Shown: in pieces, positions 34,727 to 45,522 of the stretch
Layout: every line of letters starts with the position of its first letter
Position numbering within the stretch: the stretch's first letter is position 1
DNA from: Salvator merianae
Taxonomy: Eukaryota; Chordata; Lepidosauria; Squamata; Teiidae
NCBI GenBank assembly: GCA_003586115.2
Contig: QVOM02000112.1
Location: forward strand, 45,314,743 to 45,378,742
Direction: 5' to 3'
Length of the DNA: 64,000 nucleotides
Notes under the pieces: generated by a model
The model's input: only the letters and a program-made list of their open reading frames with translations
Databases searched by the model: none
Told to the model about the DNA's origin: nothing
Made by a program: the position numbers and the translations under genes

Positions 34727-36352
34727 AATGAATTTTTTGCCTCTGTTTTTATTGAGCAGGATAGAGAGCATAGGCCAGCAGCTAAGTCAATCCTTTCAGG
34801 GAGGGAGTCAGAAAAAGCAGGTCAAATAGCGGTAACCAAAGAGGAGGTTCTTGCATGTCATGATAAACTAAATGCTAACAAACCACCACAACCAGATGGC
34901 ATTCATCCAAGAGTTCTTAAAGAACTCAAATTTGAAATTGCTGAGCTTCTAGCCAAAATATATAATCTTTCCCTAAAATCAGGCTCTGTGCCTGAAGGCT
35001 GGAGTGTGGCAAATGTGACACCGATCTTCAAAAATGGATCCAGGGGTGATCCAGGAAATTACAGACCAGTCAGCTTAACATCAGTTCCAGGTAAAGTGCT
35101 GGAAACCATAATTAAGGATAAGATTACTGAACACATAGAAGAGCAAGCACTGCTGAAAATCAGAATGGCTTCTGCAAAGGTAAATCATGCCTTACAAACT
35201 TGTTAGAATTCTTTCAAAGTGTTAATAAACATGTGGATAAAGGTGACCCAGTTGACATTGTCTATCTGGACTTTCAGAAGGCTTTTAACAAAGTTCCTCA
35301 TCAAAGACTCCTGAATAAACTCAGCAGTCATGGAATAAGAGGACAGGTCCTGTCCTGGATTGGTAACTGGCTTAAGAACAGGAAACAGAGAGTAGGAATA
35401 AATGGAAAGTTCTCAGAGTGGCAAGAGGTGAAAAGTGGGGTCCCGCAAGGTTCAGTATTAGGACCCCCGCTTTTTAATTTATTCATAAATGATCTTGACA
35501 CAGGGGTAAGTAGTGAGTTAGCAAAGTTTGCCAATGACACTAAATTGTTCAGGGTAGTAAAAACTGAAAGTGATTGTAAAGAGCTCCAGAGGGAACTCCT
35601 GACATTGGGTGAGTGGGCAACGAAGTGGCAAATGCGCTTCAATCTTAGCAAGTACAAAGTGATGCACATCGGGGCAAAGAACCCCAATTACACCTATAAA
35701 CTGATGGGGGTCAAACCTTCTGTGGCAGACCAGGAAAAGGATCTTGGGGTTATGGTAGACAGCTCAATGAAGGTGTCAACCCAGTGTGCAGTGGCAGTGA
35801 AAAAATCAAATTCAATACTAGGGGTAATAAGGAAGGGAATAGAAAATAAGTTGGCAAGTGTTATTGTGCCTCTTTACAAATTTATGGTGAGGCCACACTT
35901 GGAATATTGTGTACAATTCTGGTCACCTCACCTCAGAAAGGATATTGTGGAACTGGAGAAAGTGCAGAAAAGGGCAACCAGAATGATCAAGGGACTGGAA
36001 CACCTTCCTTATGAAAACAGGCTGCAGCGCCTTGGCCTCTTCAGCCTTGAAAAGCAGCATTTAAGAGGAGACCTGATTGAAGTATATAAAATCATGCACG
36101 GTACGGATAAGGTGGACAGAGATAAGTTTTTTTTTTTTTTTTTCTCTCTCACACAATACTAGGACCAGGGGGCACTCTCTGAAGCTGATGGATAGGAGAG
36201 TTAGGACTGACAAGGGGAAGTATTTTTTCACCCAGAGGGTCATCAGTCTATGGAATTTATTGCCGGATGAGGTGGTGACAGCAATCAGCCTAGACAGCTT
36301 TAAGAAAGGATTGGACAGATTCATGGAGGTCAGGTGTATCAATGGCTACTAG
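34727..36352 (+). pseudogene. CR1 ORF2 reverse transcriptase remnant
   Basis: This is the decayed coding part of the CR1 copy; in life the protein primes cDNA synthesis at the genomic target. Motifs in order: NEFFASVF, the PDGIHPRVLKEL region, NYRPVSLTSV, YLDFQKAF (active-site Asp), SGVPQGSVLGP, then FANDTKLF at about 35527-35550. CR1 proteins normally have FADD here, so the first catalytic Asp is Asn (codon AAT at 35533-35535, which fits CpG decay of GAT after GCC). A frame change lies near 35155-35200, and a run of 18 T at 36127-36144 shifts the frame back. The rest reads to the stop at 36350-36352. It is not functional. Confidence 0.93.
36127..36144. repeat. T18 homopolymer inside CR1 coding region
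   Basis: A T-run expanded from the phenylalanine codons that precede SLSHNTRTRG. It interrupts the reading frame. Confidence 0.95.
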
Positions 36353-36565
36353 AATGGATGCCTAGGTACTGCCTCCAGGTTGGAAAGACAGGCAGGATGT
36401 CTGTAAAAACATTTGCAGGGAGTTAAGAGCAAGTGAAGCTTTTGCCTTTATGTTCTGCTTGAGAATGCCCAGAAACAATTGGTGGGCCACTGCGTGAAAC
36501 AGAATGCTGGACTAGATGGGCTGTGGCCTGATCCAGCAAGGCTCCTCTTACATTCTTGTTCTTAT

Positions 36566-36730
36566 GATTCCAATCAGGGCTGCCTGATCAGGATCAGGCT
36601 CCACGTAAAACGGACGGCTCGTTCCAGTGGTGGGCATGGCCACGTAGATCCGCATTAACATGCAGATCTATGTAGCCTAGAATCTTACCACACGGGTTTA
36701 ATCCTGTTTAAGGGCCTGTGCAGAAAGGCC
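36566..36730 (-). mobile_element. Family D MITE, proximal part
   Basis: On the minus strand it starts GGCCTTTCTGCACAGGCCC, then carries the AGATCTGCATGTTAATGCGG hairpin and GAGCCTGATCCTGATC, matching 4642-4800. It continues across the CR1 into 34505-34690. Confidence 0.75.
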
Positions 36731-36954
36731 ATTGCCTCAACCTCTTCCCACATCCTAATGCAAACTAGCCCCTTCTTGAATGATCAGGTTAGATAACAAG
36801 AAAATAGTTTTTTCCCAGTTCTGGGAGAGTTGTTACAGGACATGGTTAAGCGCATGCTTCATTTATTTTTTGCATTTCTATCTAGTCTATCATGAAATAA
36901 TCCCCAGGTGATAGACACAGCTCTCCCCCTTTCTCCTCCTTTTATCCTCAAAAC
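36731..36954. other. Unassigned spacer
   Basis: Nothing recognised. Confidence 0.5.
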
Positions 36955-36967
36955 AGCAAGGTTAGGC

Positions 36968-37061
36968 ATGCTCGCTTTAGCAGCACGTATACTAAAAATG
37001 GAACAATGCAGAGGTTAGCATGGCAAGGAGGACACACAACTTCTTGAAACATTTCATCTTT
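36968..37061 (+). pseudogene. U6 snRNA retropseudogene
   Basis: The sequence follows U6 from its 5' end (TGCTCGCTTTAGCAGCACGT, ATACTAAAAATGGAACAATG, CAGAGGTTAGCATGGC) to its 3' end (GAAACATTTCATCTTT). It lacks several bases around the ACAGAGA and AUGGCCCCUGCGCAAG region, which a working U6 needs, so it is dead. An A-rich tail follows to 37100. The flanks AGCAAGGTTAG (36955-36965) and AGCAAAGTTAG (37101-37111) agree at 10 of 11 positions, a target duplication of the L1 type. No proximal element upstream was recognised. Confidence 0.92.
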
Positions 37062-37100
37062 AAAAAACAAATACAAAAAAATAAATAAAATAAATAAAAT
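37062..37100. repeat. A-rich tail of U6 pseudogene, (AAAT)n-like
   Basis: An A run broken into AAAT units, lying between the U6 copy and the right-hand target duplication. Confidence 0.85.
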
Positions 37101-37111
37101 AGCAAAGTTAG

Positions 37112-38269
37112 ACAATGCAACAGCTACCGAGTCAATGTTCCACTGCCAAGTGAAGCTTTGATCTGACAAATGACTCTCAGCAAGAAAGAAAAGCTCAAGC
37201 ACCTGAGTAATGAGGACATACCAAATATTCCCACTCCTCTGCCATCTGTAAAGGTCTGGTACAAGGCAGATCAAGCTGTCTGCTGTTTTTCTTTTAAACA
37301 AAATATGATCTTGTGCCATGTTATTGTGTGTTGTAAGAGCCTATCAAGAATTTTTTTAAAAAAAATAGTAGCACTCTATAATCTTGCTAAAATGGCAGAC
37401 ACTGTTCATGCAGCTGAACAACGCTTTTCACAAACTGTTTATGGGGGATCGCTGGAAAAAAAAACCTTTGGAAATTATACCTTCTATCAAGATTAATACC
37501 TTTAAAAAGGGCTAGAACTTATGCTCCTTTCTCTGCAACAAGGTGCAATATTGAGGTGGTATACAATTTTATTACTGGTGTACCTTTTCAAAAGTCTGTC
37601 TGTAGACAACAACATTCATGCACATCAGATATTTGAAATGGCCACTATTGTTTTTAACTCTTAGGGAACATAGGAAATGTCTTTGCAGAAGCAGTGCTAG
37701 GGTAGAACGTGTCCCCGACCTAGGCTGCATTCACACATAGCAAAAGAAGCATCTCAAAAGAGCTAGAAGCACTTTTCCCACATACTATTATTCCAGGATA
37801 AATCCTGCACCTCTAATAAGGGTCTGCCAGCTACACTGTAGTGTGAACTACAGCAGACCCCACCTCTCCCAGTCACCCTTTGTCCACCTTAGACAAAGAA
37901 GTGGATCTCTTTAAAGAGGTCTACAACTGGGCTAACGCCCATATTCCCGACTACAGAGGGCTGCAGACAGCATGCCCACATAGGCCAGAATATGCTGGGG
38001 GATCCTTTCAAGTGGCACTACCGGAAGCACCATCAGAAGTGCCACCAGAAGTGGCACATCACTAAAAAGGTCCCTTTCATTCCTGCCCTTTGCAGTCTCC
38101 ACACTGCCTCCAAGGGCTCTTTGGAGGCAGCAACAATGACTGGAGCGGGATGGTTGTCTGAATGCAGATGTCTCCACCAGCTCCAGCAGCAACCCATGGG
38201 TTGTTTATTCCATAACAGAGTTGTTCCCTATCATAGAACAAGGAAGGTAAGTGTGACAAGGGCCTTCGA
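37112..38269. other. Unassigned; possible decayed MITE at 37726-38070
   Basis: No gene. GGCTGCATTCACACATAGCA at 37727 resembles MITE ends and GGCACTACCGGAAGCACC-type short repeats follow at 38014-38064, but no partner end is clear. Confidence 0.35.
38014..38062. repeat. Short GGCAC-ACCAGAAGT tandem-like repeat
   Basis: Three or so diverged units of about 15 bp (GGCACTACCGGAAGC, ACCATCAGAAGTGCC, ACCAGAAGTGGCAC). Confidence 0.55.
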
Positions 38270-38390
38270 GACAGTAGCATGTGACCCTTCTGTTCTCATT
38301 CCACCTCTAATCCACTTTCATGTGAATAATCCCACCTCCAAACAGACTTGAAGCCCTCTCAAAACCACTTTAGAGGTCCTTTTTTATTGT
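38270..38390 (+). mobile_element. Family I repeat fragment
   Basis: GACAGTAGCATGTGACCC followed by CCACCTCTAATCCACTTTC matches 12.7, 40.17 and 55.27 kb. It continues with AATCCCACCTCC, then AAACCACTTTAGAGGTCC. Confidence 0.5.
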
Positions 38391-38404
38391 AGGTGAATGA
38401 AGCT

Positions 38405-38886
38405 CAATGGGATATTCTTCCACACACTAGTCCAGGTTAAAGGAGGCCTCAACTCCTCCTAGCACACTATATCCACATAAGATGAAGCATAGACCAGGCT
38501 AGGGTAACCAACCCAGTTTATCAGTAGATAAACTGAAATTCTAGATAAACCTAAAGGTCTACCAGCATGGTAGCATAAGTATACTGAATTGTGGGAGCAT
38601 GTAGATGGCATGCTCTGTGGTCCAGTATACCACCAAGTATCCTTTTCAGTGGTAAAAAAAAGGTGCACTGCCAAAATTGATCCTCTGGGAGCTCCAAAGA
38701 CCAGAAACATTTCTTCCTGGCTTTCAGAGCATTTGGAGGCCCCATCACTGTCTTTGAAGCTGGCATAGCCCTCAGAGCCAGCCAGATCATTCCAATGCAG
38801 ACAGCCTTTTCTAGCACCAGAAGCAACCTGACCCAGCATGGGATGGGTTTGGTATCCGGGAACTGCATGGCTTGCTCTGTATGGGG
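38405..38886 (+). mobile_element. Family C MITE
   Basis: It begins near GATATTCTTCCACACACTAG and shares, in order with 29.6 kb, GGAGGCCTCAACTCCTCC, GGTCCAGTATACCACC, CTGGGAGCTCCAAAGACC, GAGCATTTGGAGGCCCC and AATGCAGACAGCCTTTTCTA. The right end is not sharply defined. Confidence 0.7.
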
Positions 38887-40170
38887 ATTAAAGATTTAAG
38901 TCTGAATCTGCCCCAAGACACAAGTTGCAGATCTCATAACATGGAAACTAAGTGTATGATCACACTGGGATTTTTAAAACCATCTCAATAAGAATGAACA
39001 CATAATTCCCAGGTGCACAAAAAAAGCCTTCCAAACACATTTACCCAAATATATGGTTCAAAGCTTAGCCAAAGTGCAGCCTATTCACTTCAACAGACAA
39101 CCTACCATGACTGCAAGGGATGCTGCCCACGAATTGGTGGAAAATCCCATCTCTTTGCTCTAGCAGTTTCCTCCTGCTTAGCTCCTTAACTCCCAGCCAT
39201 GTTTTTGTTTCTTTCAGAAAAGAGAAGGAAAAGGAGAAGTAAACAAAAGCATTTTTAAAAGAATTTTATTTTGGTATCGGAATGAAAATTCATGTCTCTC
39301 CCCACTCTGAATTACTATATAGGAGTATTTTTTTTTTTCATTTTCAGCTTCAACTTCCTTCTGCAGGATTCGCTTGACTGGAATTGAGTCCAAAGATGTT
39401 AGTGACATTTACAGGATGGCAAGTGCAGCTGATGGACCAGTGTGGCAACACTTTGTCCAGCTTGGCCAACAAGGCATCCATTCCTTTGGAGATATGCCAA
39501 CATCAGGAAACTCTGCCCAGCTGCCAGCAAGGGATCGCTGCTGCCAGCTGCAGTTTTTCTAGCAGCAGCCTCTCTTCCGCTCTCTGCTATCTGCTCCAGC
39601 TCACGGCAGCAGTTCTGCTGTTGCTGATGGTACCCCTGACTAGCTGATTGGCTGAAGGTTTCCTTCAGTTGGTTTCCCCACTGTAAGAGCTAATTCCAGG
39701 CTCTGATTAAGTAGAGGAATTTGCCGCCCAGTCTGTTCAAAGCAGTGAAGTGACCTGAGAGTTATTCTCTCCTGTCTGTTGAAGGGGTGCATAATTACAG
39801 ACTTGGAGAAGGGGGTAAGGAGTTTTTTTTGTATTATTTCCAGTCTGTCCCCCCAGTCTCGAATTTGTCCTGAATGTAAGCCTCAACACTAGTCTGAACA
39901 TACCCTGATACCAAAAATATACAACCAGTGCAAGAATAAACAAATGCCAAGCTCAGCATTTATCCAAATAATGGCTCCCCTTTGACTTCTGGGTCCCTGG
40001 AAAAATGGCAGGCTTACTCAGCAATAGCTATGCCCCTGCTTCTTTAAGTGACAAATAGTACTGGAACTTTCAGACACCGATCTAACCATCCCAATGCTGT
40101 TTCTAGCCAATCTCTTTTCTAGCATTTTATTCATTTCTTAATTTTTAAAGAAATGGCTGAAAAGCTTAGA
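38887..40170. other. Unassigned non-coding stretch
   Basis: No exon or repeat is supported. 39500-39630 is rich in CAGC and CTGC words. GTCTGAACATACCCTGA at 39892 resembles Harbinger-like ends, but its partner was not found. Confidence 0.45.
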
Positions 40171-40370
40171 GACAGTAGCAAGCATATGCGTCTGCCATAA
40201 TCCACATTAAAGGCCAGAAAATTCATTCAATGGCCTTTAAAGTAGATTAAAGGTGGGATGGGAACTCTAGCATCCACATGCTACCACCTCTAAGACACGT
40301 TTGAGCTGCTTTTTTAATGTGTGTGGCTGCAACCTTTTTAGGGGGCAGTTTCTGGTATAATGGTAATAAA
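40171..40370 (+). mobile_element. Family I foldback repeat
   Basis: GACAGTAGCAAGCATATGCG leads into an inverted pair: AATCCACATTAAAGGCC at 40199-40215 with GGCCTTTAAAGTAGATT at 40232-40248. GGTGGGATGGGAACTC and GAGCTGCTTTTTTAATG follow, as at 55.3 kb. Confidence 0.6.
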
Positions 40371-40381
40371 ATCTCTTTGGA

Positions 40382-41046
40382 TGTGTTCAGACTAGGTATG
40401 TCAGTTGCCTTCTGGGCTAATTTGACCTGGGGGGGCACACAGGAAATAAAAGAATTTGCCTTGCCCCATGTCCAAAGTGCTTCAAAGCCTGTAAATATTC
40501 ACCCCTTCAACAGCTGGGAGAAAGGAGCTCTCAGGTCACCTTAGAACAGAGAGCGAGTACCTCCACCAATCACAGCCTTGCAGGAACCCATGGACAGGGA
40601 TGAAGGGGCATCAGCGAGTTCTTCCCAGCACTGGGAATGTTTGCACTCAATTAAACAGATTGAGGGAAGGTGAAAGTGCAACTAAAAAAATAACTCCTAT
40701 CCTGCCTTCTATACTTAAAAAGCACACTAGACTTCATATATAGTAGTGGGGAGAGAAAGAGAGACTAGAGTTTCAGAAGTTTCTTTTGCAAACAAAAAAA
40801 CCTGGCAGTTAAGAAGTTGGAAACTGCTTCAGCAGAGTGGGGGGGGGGGAATTTCATAGCCAGTGACCAATCAGTGAGCAGCACCCTTTGCAGGTTTGTG
40901 CCTTCCCTGCATTGAAGCTATACGGGTAAATTATGAAGCAATTAAACGTGTAAGTGTGTATAAAGACTTTTTTTCTGTGGGCCCAGCAATGATTTGCTCC
41001 TTTTATTCAGGCAGTTTTAAAAATGGATCGTCTGAACACACCCTTT
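40382..41046. mobile_element. Candidate Harbinger-like element
   Basis: The left end GGATGTGTTCAGACTAGG and the right end CGTCTGAACACACCC (to about 41044) are inverted repeats with one mismatch over the outer 14 bases. The interior is non-coding, with a G-run at 40840. A TT-rich flank prevents a sure call of a target duplication. Confidence 0.45.
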
Positions 41047-41867
41047 GTTTCTCTTTTTATGTGCACATGTATTCTGTAATCAAAACACATAATGGATTGT
41101 GTTTCATTCTGTGGATTTTTTTGTGAACACAAATTTTGTTAGAAAACCACACTGTTTTATTCATTATTGGGACTATCTCCCTCCCACCTAAGGAAATGAA
41201 ATACAAAGAAAACCATTGGCCCAGGCAACTTTTCCTACCTTAAATGGCTCACTCGATTCAGAGACACCAAAGAAGAAGGAATGTGCTTGTTTTTCATAAT
41301 GTTGCTCGTGGAATCATGAATAATAAAACTAAGAACTGATATAGTCATGGCTGAGAAATGATGGGTGGAGAAAAAATGTGGCAGATAATGGAGCAACTGA
41401 TGCCTAAACTGGTGCTGACTGAACAGAAAATGATGCTATTCCATCTTATTTTCTTTCCTTCCTGTATACTGGAAGTCTGTTATTAAAATTTGTTTTCTGC
41501 CTAGTCAAGTGTAAGTGGAGAAACTTTGAACCTTGGAATACTGACAACATGCTAATATGTTTCAGCATACACTTTAAACTTGTTCCCCAAATTAAATATA
41601 TTTTGCCTTTCTTTCCTTGTTGGAATTCCAGAACTGCAGCCAAAAGAATGAGGACTTGACCAAGACAGAACTGCAAGAGCAATGACAACACAAATGGAGA
41701 AGGTAGAATGATAATAATTTAAAGCAAATTGTCTTGGCAAATTTAGAGCTTTATGCTGAGCTGAAACAATAAAGAAAGGGAGGGAGGGTGTGAGGAAGGG
41801 AGGGAAAGGAGAAAGAAAACAGAAAATATTTCTGGATTTGTCGCTGCCACCTTTTCTAGACAGGGAT
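41047..41867. other. Unassigned non-coding stretch
   Basis: Nothing recognised. A purine-rich tract lies at 41770-41820. Confidence 0.5.
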
Positions 41868-42475
41868 AGCTTGGCCACGGTGATCCATCCTCTAGTAACC
41901 TCCAGACTGGACTACTGAAGTGTACTGTACATGGGGCTACCCATGGAAGTTTAAACCTGTGCAGAATGCACCTGCTCAAGTGCTGATGGAAGTCTCTAGC
42001 TGAAGGCACATCATGCTAGCTTTGAAAGATCTTCAAGGGCTACCTATTTGCTACCAAGCCCAATTCAAGGTATTTATAGTAATAGATAAAACCCTAGATG
42101 GTCTGGGCCCTGGACATCTGAAGGAGAACCTTCTCCCACATAGAACTGCCTGACCATTGAGATCAAAAATTGAGGCCCTTCTGGTAGTTCCACCATTCTC
42201 AGAAGTGCAAGGGCTGGTGGCACATGAAAGGACTTTTTCTGTGGTGGCTTGCAGGCTCTGGAACAGTCTCCCAGGGGAGGCACACCAAGCATTGGCATTA
42301 TATGGTTTCCAGCACCTGGTTAAAATACACTTCTTTAGCTTCTTCTAAATGCTGCCTTGCTAAGGAGGGAGGGTTGTGTTTTAAGTATGTTTTAGTTTTG
42401 TACTGATGTTATCCTAGTACTGTAACATTTCTTGCTACCTCCAGGTAAAAGGTGGGATATAAATACTAAGAATAC
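41868..42475 (+). mobile_element. L2-like LINE, 3' end of ORF2 and tail
   Basis: Broken frames translate to segments typical of the L2 clade ORF2 end: a VIHPLVTSRLDY-like start, then LKDLQGLPICYQAQFKVF, then DGLGPGHL, and finally ACRLWNSLPGEA in the frame that ends at 42348. A 3' UTR with AGGTGGGATATAAATACTAA follows and ends in a simple repeat. There are at least two frame changes and stops. The copy is inactive. Confidence 0.85.
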
Positions 42476-42540
42476 TTACATACATATATACATACATCTG
42501 GGTCTGGGTCTGAGTCTGGGGCTGGGTCTGGGTCTGGGAG
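42462..42540. repeat. (ATAC)n then (GGGTCT)n simple repeats
   Basis: A CATA/ATAC-rich tail of the L2-like copy (42475-42497) runs into a hexanucleotide GGGTCT array of about six imperfect units (42500-42540). Confidence 0.9.
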
Positions 42541-43014
42541 AGGGTGGGAGCAGGGGAGATGGAGGTGTTTCTAAGGTTAACTTTCCGTCAAGTTTGTTGG
42601 TCAAGTGTACTCTGGAATCCTTTACCAGAAGTGCATGCCATGTTTAATCAAGGCTCATGGTCTAATTATCCATGTAGTGGACAAAAGTTGGTTGATAAAC
42701 ATGCCCTGGACTACATTGGGACTGGGCAAGGAAGTGGAGCATTGCTGTCCTGATGTCTGAAGCACTGGTACAATGTTTTTGCATGTCATTAACACTCCCA
42801 GAACAGCCAGGCTTTTCAGAAACCTGATCCAATGCACTATCCAAGCTGAATATTTCAGCTTTCAGTTATTATACCATTTCAGATGGAAATCCCACCACAG
42901 TCTGTGCATGCTTCTGGCTGATGTGCAAGCAACCTGGATTTCACTGAGATTATATTGATCCCATGAAGCCAGGGCCCTGAATCTAGACTTTATTCTTCAC
43001 TGTATTTCCAACCT
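42541..43014. other. Unassigned spacer
   Basis: Nothing recognised. Confidence 0.5.
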
Positions 43015-43022
43015 TTCTTCAG
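43015..43022. repeat. Left 8-bp target duplication (TTCTTCAG)
   Basis: Identical to 44210-44217, directly flanking the hAT-type element. Confidence 0.93.
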
Positions 43023-44209
43023 TAGGGACGTGCACGAAGCTTCGTAACATTCGAATTTCGTACGAAAATGGCATTTTCTCCATCTTTGCATGAAATGCGA
43101 AAGGAAAAAGGAACAGCAAATGCGAATGGCAAAGGTCCTGGCGACTTTCGCTGCAGTTTGGGACCTTCACCATTTGCCGAAAGCTCCCTCTTTTTTTTCA
43201 CCGGTAGAAGCTTCGTCGCCTCGAAGCATTGCAGCTTCGCAGCCTCAATACACTGCCTCTAGAGGTTGCAGAGAGGTAGTGTAAGCAATGACAAAAGACG
43301 GTATTTTATCTCGCATGAGGATGAGAACTGACTCAGATGACTAGAGTACTTTGAGGAATTAATAAAATTGATTGAAGTGCGTTGTGGTAGATATAGTTCT
43401 GTTTTTTGGAAACGGAGGGCAAGAGGTGGGTACAACTGTCAGGTCAGCCTGTTTTCGCTACTGCTCTGAACCACGAAAGCTAATGGGGCTACTTTGCATG
43501 CCGCTGAGCCCTCCCTTCTCGTAAGGAGGAGGTGCTTGTCAGCTGGACTCTGTCTAATTGAGTTAATAGTGGCCTCATTATTTTTTGCCCTCAAAAACCT
43601 CACGAGAAATCATTCAAAACCCAAAGGTCAATCACTGATACCAATACAGAAGCCAATAGGAAATAATTTCTGATCCATTCGATCGCAAAAGTTAAGTGCA
43701 GTCACGTGCACACAGAAATAATAGGGGGAGTGAGAGACCGATCGAAAACTGCGAAAAATCAATGCGAAGGGAAGGCCTTCACTTGCATTCATGTACAGAT
43801 TAGGGGAAAATGAGCATTTCCATGCAACCTCATGGCCCCTGTAAGTACTGTCGCCGTGTAGCAGCGCACCCTTGTTCATGCTAGCCACCGCTTAAACCGC
43901 TTATAAGTCAACTCCGCGCAATTTTACCTTATAAAAAAATAATACCTCCTTAAACAAGCAAGGTGCACGCTCAAATGTGGAAGGGCGAGGGGGATATGTG
44001 GGGTGTTTTCCTACAGAAATAAGTGTATGTTTTTCGATAGTTTATTTCCTTTATTTTGCAAGTAACGTGCCCCCGGTTTTTGCAAAGATTTTCGCAGCGA
44101 AAACTAAAGTCTCCGTTTTCGCTCCTAGAGTTTTCACACAAAAACGAAGCTCCATTGCTTCGCAGCGTTGCGAAGCGAAAAGTGGAAAATTCTTTTGTGC
44201 ACATCCCTA
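43023..44209. mobile_element. Complete non-autonomous hAT-type transposon
   Basis: The 1187-bp element has inverted ends TAGGGACGTGCAC and GTGCACATCCCTA (one mismatch in 13) and is bounded by a perfect 8-bp duplication TTCTTCAG. The TAGGG start with 8-bp duplication is typical of the hAT superfamily. Both subterminal regions are rich in TTCG/CGAA words and palindromes such as CGAAGCTTCG (43036-43045 region). CpG is frequent, so it is probably young. The interior holds only short frames without transposase motifs, so it would need a transposase from elsewhere. No second copy is in the window. Confidence 0.92.
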
Positions 44210-44217
44210 TTCTTCAG
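44210..44217. repeat. Right 8-bp target duplication (TTCTTCAG)
   Basis: Exact repeat of 43015-43022. Confidence 0.93.
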
Positions 44218-45063
44218 TGATAGAATTATATGCAATATGTAAAGAAATTACTCTCCAACAACATTCCCTTTAGAACATGCCCTCGTTAACTGACCAATAA
44301 TATTAATCTTCTCCCCTCTTGTGTGTTCCTGCTCCAGAATCTCTGCGTCAGTATTAAGAATGAAGTAATCCACCGAGAATTTCACATTTCCATAATAAAA
44401 AACTTATCTTGCCTCAAGTGTAAAAGGGTATAACAGCAGTATCTTGAGTAAAGTTTTCTTGGAGAGACCAGAGATATACTCACATTTCCTAAAGTAGCTG
44501 TTCACATGTCATATGAGATTTGTATCTGTACATTGGTGTGAAATAGACAGCTGACGTAGACAGAAATTTGCTTATCCTGTTTGACATTTCTTTTCACAGT
44601 GTTTCTTCCAGTTCTCCTTGTCCATCTTTTCCATTCACTTGTCAGCTAGCAATGTGATGCCTTTGACACTGCGTGACTCCAAAGTTTTTCATCTTATCAA
44701 ATACAGTTTAGAGAATATGGACTTCCTTCAAATTATTTACCAAAATTACATAACTCCAACTGAACTCTCAGGACCCTTCCACTCCTGCTCTGGCCTTCAA
44801 AGACTGGGCACTGGCTTCAACGACTGACTCCAGCCTCCAGTACCAATGGCCCGGGTTGGAGCGGCATGGCACAGGCCATCCAAAATGCAGGTGGCCCTTT
44901 GCCCACACTAAGGCTAGTCCTGCCCAACATGGGTCAGACTACCTAGCAAGAGCCACATGGTACAAAATAGCCTGAGCCATGCAGAAATGGCCTAGGTATC
45001 AGATTAACCAAATATCATGAACTCATGGTCTTGCTCTAAAGAGAAAGTATGAGCTCAAATATA
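44218..45063. other. Unassigned non-coding stretch
   Basis: Nothing recognised. Words near 44870-44990 (GGCATGGCACAGGCC, CATGCAGAAATGGCC) resemble MITE ends, without a clear partner. Confidence 0.45.
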
Positions 45064-45522
45064 GGGCCTGTTCACACTCTACCCATCAGTGAGTGAGTGG
45101 ACACTCACCGAGTAAGTGCATTCACACTGCCCTGTCACTGCAACATTTGGATGTGGCTACAGCCACTCCAGAATGCTACTAGCTGTGGACAACAAAATCA
45201 TTGTCCACAGCTTGACTGGAAGTGGCTAGATCACTCACGGTCAGCAGCATTCACACCTTCTTCTGGTTGTGAATGCTGCAAGTCAGCAGCATGGCTGTGG
45301 CTGTGCAGTTGTCTGCTGCATCCCTGATTGCCACGGCAACTGTCAGACATTGCCTCAGCTGCTGTCATAGCTGTTGGGCCAGCCATCCTTACTGTGAGTG
45401 CTGAAAGCCTAGTACAGGGCTGTTCCAGTCTCGCAGTGTGGACGGCAGCCATGCTGTAGGGTTTTGTACAGCCTCAAATGGTATTAGTATACCATTCTAG
45501 GCTGTCAAGTGTGGACAGGTCC
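45064..45522 (+). mobile_element. Family A MITE
   Basis: The ends GGGCCTGTTCACACTC and AGTGTGGACAGGTCC are inverted repeats. Interior blocks CAACAAAATCATTGTCCACA, TTGCCACGGCAACTG and GGCTGTGGCTGTGCAGTTG mark the family. It carries a GTATTAGTATACCATTCTAG block near the right end. The reverse copy lies 670 bp downstream. Confidence 0.8.

Larger units (their letters stand above)
34691..36565 (+). mobile_element. CR1 LINE, 5'-truncated long copy
   Basis: The copy holds the carboxy half of ORF2 (most of the reverse transcriptase and the region after it) plus the full 3' UTR, ending in CATTCTTGTTCTTATG. It starts in the linker upstream of NEFFASVF, so the endonuclease and ORF1 are missing, as is usual for CR1 after incomplete reverse transcription. 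It is inserted in a family D MITE; the two flanks, TAATCAAGATTA at 34684-34695 and GATTCCAATCAG at 36566-36577, both align to the same stretch of the uninterrupted copy, which suggests a short target duplication. Confidence 0.95.

Noticed and set aside
36968..37061. A functional U6 snRNA gene
   Set aside because: Bases are missing in the catalytic central region, an A-rich tail replaces a clean terminator context, and target duplications flank it.
39398..39640. Processed pseudogene suggested by CAGC/CTGC-rich open frames in three phases
   Set aside because: All three plus-strand phases are open because of composition. No protein family matches and there is no poly-A tail or duplication.
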